From an uncultured Chitinophagaceae bacterium (GTDB taxonomy: Bacteria; Bacteroidota; Bacteroidia; Chitinophagales; Chitinophagaceae): a stretch of DNA of 8,880 bases. Location: positions 1 to 8,880 of the forward strand of contig CAIMKO010000543.1 in assembly GCA_903841915.1 (NCBI GenBank), given 5' to 3'. Under the pieces are notes generated by a model. That model was not told the origin of the DNA, did not search any database, and saw only the letters and a list, made by a program, of their open reading frames with translations. Below are positions 5,981-8,880 of this stretch, piece after piece. Made by a program: the position numbers and the translations under genes. The stretch's first letter is position 1, and the number at the start of each line of letters is the position of its first letter.

Positions 5981-6344
5981 CTGGCATTGAAGCAGATGTG
6001 GTACTTATTACTTGAGCATTTGTTTTAAATACTCTGTTACGCAATTCATCCCATTCTATACATTCGCTTTCAGAAAATCCAACTTCTTTGTTGGTTAAAG
6101 CAAGAATTTCGAACTCTTCGATTTGCAGGGCTTTGCACAATTCTAGATTTGCACTTGTAAAACGACCTTCTTTGTCATAACTGTAAATAAAATCAGGGCT
6201 TGAATTAATAATTAGATTCTTCCATTCAGTAGTAACCTCGATCGTTTCGTTACTGAAAAGGCTCTTGTAATTACTAATAACTGTGTCAATTTTCATTTCT
6301 CCATTTCCCCCAAAACCATTTTGCTTCTGATAAAATTGAATCAT
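5934..6344 (-). CDS. N-terminal PAS fragment of the split sensor kinase
   Basis: 136 residues. A PAS fold begins near residue 41 (EWKNLIINSSPDFIYSYDKE, then GRFTSANLELCKAL) and runs to DGQIHSYKVFF, where the frame turns into TSFT and stops. Dropping one T from the T8 run at 5956-5949 makes the protein continue as YKVFLHPLHDHDGNIIGVGG, the normal end of a PAS domain, and joins it to the downstream frame as one PAS-PAS-HisKA_3-HATPase kinase of about 501 residues (4838-6344). This strongly indicates one ancestral gene. An internal ATG at 6296 (MKIDTVIS), preceded by GGAG five bases away, is an equally good start; the 16 residues before it are Gly/Gln/Asn-rich and look non-native. No stand-alone function is proposed for the fragment. 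Confidence 0.75.
   Translation of the reverse strand: MIQFYQKQNGFGGNGEMKIDTVISNYKSLFSNETIEVTTEWKNLIINSSPDFIYSYDKEGRFTSANLELCKALQIEEFEILALTNKEVGFSESECIEWDELRNRVFKTNAQVISTTSASMPDGQIHSYKVFFTSFT
5949..5956 (-). other. T8 slip site at the kinase frame break
   Basis: Eight A on the plus strand, T8 in the coding sense (codons 130-132 of the upstream frame). Seven T would fuse the two frames exactly within the conserved end of the first PAS domain. Candidate explanations are a mutational insertion, a reversible slipped-strand switch, transcriptional slippage restoring frame in some mRNAs, or a sequencing error in the homopolymer. Confidence 0.8.
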
Positions 6345-6407
6345 AAGTGAAGAGTTAAATTCCTAAAGCTTTTGTATCTAAATATTAGTAATTCAGAGTA
6401 AAAATCA

Positions 6408-6419
6408 GGGGGGGGGGGG
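6408..6419 (-). repeat. G12/C12 homopolymer in the 5' region of the kinase gene
   Basis: Twelve consecutive G on the plus strand (C12 in the kinase coding sense) lie 63 bases upstream of the first kinase ATG, in AT-rich DNA. The position is suitable for altering promoter spacing or leader structure of the kinase transcript. It also lies 86 bases downstream of the OmpA gene stop, so it could instead be in that gene's 3' region. Confidence 0.75.
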
Positions 6420-6424
6420 CTGTC

Positions 6425-6441
6425 ACAGTTTAAAAAACTGT
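6425..6441 (-). terminator. Possible weak hairpin downstream of the OmpA gene
   Basis: ACAGTTT (6425-6431) and AAACTGT (6435-6441) form a perfect 7-bp inverted repeat with a 3-base loop, 65 bases beyond the OmpA stop codon. No T run follows it in the OmpA direction, so it is a poor terminator candidate. A third CAGTTTAA copy lies beside it at 6444. Confidence 0.25.
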
Positions 6442-6490
6442 ATCAGTTTAATTTTTGTATTGATGAAGAATTAAATTGAAAGATCCAATA

Positions 6491-6502
6491 TGTGTTAACA
6501 CA
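6491..6502. other. 12-bp perfect palindrome just past the OmpA stop codon
   Basis: TGTGTTAACACA is fully self-complementary and ends 3 bases from the stop codon. Its TGTTAACA core also occurs upstream of the Oar-like gene (1755-1762). It could be a regulator site or chance in AT-rich DNA. Confidence 0.3.
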
Positions 6503-6505
6503 ATC

Positions 6506-7462
6506 CTATTCTCCGTACTGAATAAAATATATTTCTACTCTTCTATTTGCCCGCATAGGTTCTTGAATTGGATATAATGGTATTCTTTTCCCAAATGCTT
6601 TGGCAATTATTCTTTTCGCATTAATACCACCACTCATAATGTAAGTTTCAGCCATTTCTGAACGATTAAAAGCGAGTTTCTCGTTGTATAATTCTGTACC
6701 CATCAAATCAGTATGTCCAACGAGAACAACACCTAGCCTTGCATCAGTTTCTAAATCATGAATCACACTGTCCATTGTTAGGTAGGCTTGTTGTTCAATT
6801 CTATAACTATCAAAGTCAAAATGAATAATATAACTTGGCGATGCAATGTTTTTGTGATTAACAGTTACTTCGGCTTCCTCTTTTGGAGGCGGCTTAATTT
6901 CATTAGGTTTTTCATTTGGCAAATCAGAATTGATAAGAATACTTGTGCCACACATTTCAGCTCTGTATTGTTTTGCGCAAGAAATGGTCACACTGTAATT
7001 GCTGTTATCTTGTTTAACCAATAAATTGTCTGCAGGTTTATCATTTCCCAAACCATCTCTTTCAAAAAATTTCAAATTCGATGGAGGCTGTACGGGTTCA
7101 TTTTTTAGTGACGCAACAATGGCAAGTCGCTCTAACGCTTTTGGAGTTTGGAGTTTATTATACATTTCAGCTGCATCACCATAAGCTCTATTTTGCCAAT
7201 AACTATCTGCTAATTTTTCCATTACCACAGGATTGTTATCGCCTGAAGCTTTCAGATATAAATTATAATAAGGTACTGCTTCATTATAATTTCCTTCTTT
7301 ATACTGAGTATCAGCCTCACGTAAAACTTGCAGTAATAAACATTCTTTACATTTTAATTTGGCCTGACCATAAGTTGATTGCGCTTCACTAGATACAGAA
7401 TTTAAAAGAAATACTATGAATAATAGCAAATATGAAATGTTAGAAATGTATTTAGTTTTCAT
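6506..7462 (-). CDS. TPR-containing OmpA-family outer-membrane/periplasmic protein
   Basis: 318 residues. A Sec signal peptide (about 1-28, hydrophobic YLLLFIVFLLNSVSS, cut near EAQ) has no lipobox. Residues 45-115 form TPR-like helical repeats (ADTQYKEGNYNEAVPYYNLY, then LADSYWQNRAYGDAAEMYNK). Residues 125-205 are an unassigned region ending in a Pro/Glu/Lys linker. Residues 210-316 are a C-terminal OmpA domain (IIHFDFDSYRIEQQAYL, GHTDLMGTELYNEKLAFNRS, then ANRRVEIYF). D252 and R267 have the spacing of the Asp/Arg pair that binds diaminopimelate in OmpA-like domains, so non-covalent peptidoglycan binding is expected. Longer Bacteroidota TPR-OmpA proteins, including the T9SS component PorE, carry a beta-propeller and a CarboxypepD_reg domain between TPR and OmpA; both are missing, so PorE itself is unlikely. 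It starts 7 bases after the T9SS cargo gene and is surely co-transcribed, suggesting it anchors or supports that protein. Cys38/Cys41 and Cys162/Cys171 are possible disulphide pairs. Confidence 0.88.
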   Translation of the reverse strand: MKTKYISNISYLLLFIVFLLNSVSSEAQSTYGQAKLKCKECLLLQVLREADTQYKEGNYNEAVPYYNLYLKASGDNNPVVMEKLADSYWQNRAYGDAAEMYNKLQTPKALERLAIVASLKNEPVQPPSNLKFFERDGLGNDKPADNLLVKQDNSNYSVTISCAKQYRAEMCGTSILINSDLPNEKPNEIKPPPKEEAEVTVNHKNIASPSYIIHFDFDSYRIEQQAYLTMDSVIHDLETDARLGVVLVGHTDLMGTELYNEKLAFNRSEMAETYIMSGGINAKRIIAKAFGKRIPLYPIQEPMRANRRVEIYFIQYGE

Positions 7463-7469
7463 CGATTAA

Positions 7470-8880
7470 TTAAAGTTTTATCCATTTCAATGTTGTCAAA
7501 AGTTTTCCATCAGCGTTTAGCTTAATAAAATATACACCTTTAGATAATAATGCTGTATTAGCTATATGCACGGTTCCTTTCATCAGGTCTCTGAATTCGC
7601 CAAACTGAATGGGCTTTCCATTATAATCAACTAATTGCCAATTCAATCTTTCGATGTAGTCAAGGCTTTTTAAAACAAATTGATTAACTGTTGATGGATT
7701 ATTCATCAAAACAACAACAGGTATTGACTCGTTTGAAGGAGAATGCAGGTAAATTGGAGTTGCTGCTATTTCTAGCTCAGTGTTAATTCCACTCGATGAA
7801 GCTGTTCGAACAAAATTTCCAGTTAATGCGGACTGTGCATATGCAAAAGAACTGTTGTAATAACTATTAGATGGATTTTTTACGTTTTGAAGATTAATTA
7901 ATAAATGTATCGTATCAGATTGTTTAGTTAAAAGTTGAGAAGATGGCATTAGTAAAGTTGTATCGCCTTCTTCTAACCCATCAAAGTTTAAGTTGGGCAA
8001 TAACGATCCCGTTGCAGATAAAGAAAGAACCTTAAATGAAATAGGGTAAGCTAATGTTTTACGAAGGTTATTTGAAACAGTTACACTATTCAAATCAACA
8101 AGTCCATTATTTTCAACTATAATGTTTAAAGCAACATTATAGCTTTTATCCATCTGCAATACACCAAGAGAAGCACTTTCAGCCAAACCTATTCTTTCCG
8201 GAACAGTATATACGCTACTCACGGATTTACTAAAGAATTCATTTTGTTCAAATGATCTAACAAATCTTCTTCCATTCAAGACTTTATTATGTCCCGGAAG
8301 ATGAATATTATAAAATGAGGAAGCTATTATTTCAGCTTTTTTAATGGTATCCCAAACTGCTACTGTCCTGTCGTAGTGAGTTATATAAGCACTGCTGTTA
8401 TTTTTACTAAAAACTGATCCTTCTAATGAAGGCGGATTATCTAAATAAACATCCATTTCTGCTATTTCATCAAAGCTCTTTCCAATATTCCATGTTGTTT
8501 GCAATAAACCTGAGTCATTATTATCGCGATTCAAAATATTAGCCGACTTCATGTTAAAAGGCCGCACTCTGAAATCTTGCGCTGTTCCCTTATAAGCAAC
8601 AATAGCCGGAGTATAATATACATCATCAGCTCCAACAGGGAAAACAATTTGTCCAGAAGCATTATTTAAATTAGCTCTGTATAAAAATCCACCGGTAACC
8701 GCATTACCGGTAACTACATAATTCTTTTCAGAATAACCGGTAATCGTTCCTGGGTCAGTATCACCAACTTTCAGGTTATTTCCATTCGCCCAAATTTTAC
8801 CGTTTACGAAATTCAGCGTTTTGCGAATTTCGACATCGCTTGATCCTGCTAAATAAATCCCATTTGGATTATCTATTTGC
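7470..8880 (-). CDS. T9SS-exported surface protein with C-terminal sorting domain (runs off right edge)
   Basis: The frame is open from the right edge to a TAA at 7472-7470, giving 469 visible residues; the GTG at 8567 is an internal codon, not the start. The visible N-terminal part (IYLAGSSDVEIRKTLNFVNG, IWANGNNLKVGD, NYVVTGNAVTGGFLYRANL, ASGQIVFPVGADDVYYTP) is of the kind seen in Bacteroidota surface proteins, where it often follows long repeat regions. The middle (about 245-340, NVALNIIVENNGLVDLNSVT, FKVLSLSATGSLLPNLNFDG) resembles a DUF11-like beta-sandwich. The last 70 or so residues (LNWQLVDYNGKPIQF, TALLSKGVYFIKLNADGK, TTLKWIKL) match a type A T9SS C-terminal sorting domain, so export across the outer membrane and attachment to the surface or release are expected. 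Ligand and role are unknown. The OmpA gene follows after 7 bases in the same unit. The promoter lies outside the window. Confidence 0.85.
   Translation of the reverse strand, partial: QIDNPNGIYLAGSSDVEIRKTLNFVNGKIWANGNNLKVGDTDPGTITGYSEKNYVVTGNAVTGGFLYRANLNNASGQIVFPVGADDVYYTPAIVAYKGTAQDFRVRPFNMKSANILNRDNNDSGLLQTTWNIGKSFDEIAEMDVYLDNPPSLEGSVFSKNNSSAYITHYDRTVAVWDTIKKAEIIASSFYNIHLPGHNKVLNGRRFVRSFEQNEFFSKSVSSVYTVPERIGLAESASLGVLQMDKSYNVALNIIVENNGLVDLNSVTVSNNLRKTLAYPISFKVLSLSATGSLLPNLNFDGLEEGDTTLLMPSSQLLTKQSDTIHLLINLQNVKNPSNSYYNSSFAYAQSALTGNFVRTASSSGINTELEIAATPIYLHSPSNESIPVVVLMNNPSTVNQFVLKSLDYIERLNWQLVDYNGKPIQFGEFRDLMKGTVHIANTALLSKGVYFIKLNADGKLLTTLKWIKL

Noticed and set aside
7081..7392. Plus-strand frames of 61-103 codons between 6788 and 7392
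   Set aside because: They are antisense to the OmpA gene, whose signal peptide, TPR and OmpA motifs are clear.
8690..8755. Three ACCGGTAA copies within about 55 bases
   Set aside because: They lie inside the T9SS cargo coding sequence and encode Val/Ile-Thr-Gly steps of a beta-rich protein; no sign of a non-coding role.

Overview
The window looks like a chromosomal segment of a low-GC member of the Bacteroidota, with a Chitinophagaceae- or Sphingobacteriales-like flavour. The evidence is an Oar-type TonB-dependent receptor with a carboxypeptidase-regulatory-like N-terminus, a secreted protein ending in a type IX secretion (T9SS) sorting domain, an OmpA/TPR protein, a REC-AraC regulator, a CTTTG promoter core and a general lack of Shine-Dalgarno sites. 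The genus cannot be fixed from sequence reading alone.

Layout. (1) 1-1681, minus: N-terminal half of an Oar-like outer-membrane receptor that runs off the left edge. (2) 1682-3049: about 1.37 kb with no convincing gene. Inside it, 1868-2427 has the anatomy of a small non-autonomous insertion: 16-bp terminal inverted repeats with one mismatch, 9-bp flanking direct repeats, and an internal array of four 11-bp GAACAC-type repeats. A C9 tract lies at 2804-2812. (3) 3050-4003, plus: response regulator with REC and AraC-type HTH domains. (4) 4111-4737, plus: NarL/FixJ-type response regulator, separated from the previous gene by a 15-bp stem-loop. (5) 4776-4817: perfect 19-bp hairpin, a bidirectional terminator between convergent genes. 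(6) 4838-6344, minus: a PAS-PAS-HisKA_3-HATPase_c sensor kinase broken into two overlapping frames at a run of eight A (T8 in the coding sense), with a G12 tract (C12 in the coding sense) 63 bases upstream. (7) 6506-7462 and 7470-8880, minus: a two-gene unit with a T9SS-exported surface protein (partial, running off the right edge) followed 7 bases later by a small TPR-OmpA protein.

How the genes may work together. The HisKA_3 kinase and the NarL-type regulator are the families that normally form a two-component pair, and here they face each other across a shared terminator. The REC-AraC regulator lies just upstream of the NarL gene and may belong to the same signalling locus. The kinase carries two homopolymers, one in the 5' region and one at the frame break, so its expression or integrity may be switchable; a decayed gene or a sequencing error is equally possible. 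The right-hand pair looks like a cell-surface module, an exported protein plus a periplasmic peptidoglycan anchor. No target of the regulators can be proved from the window.
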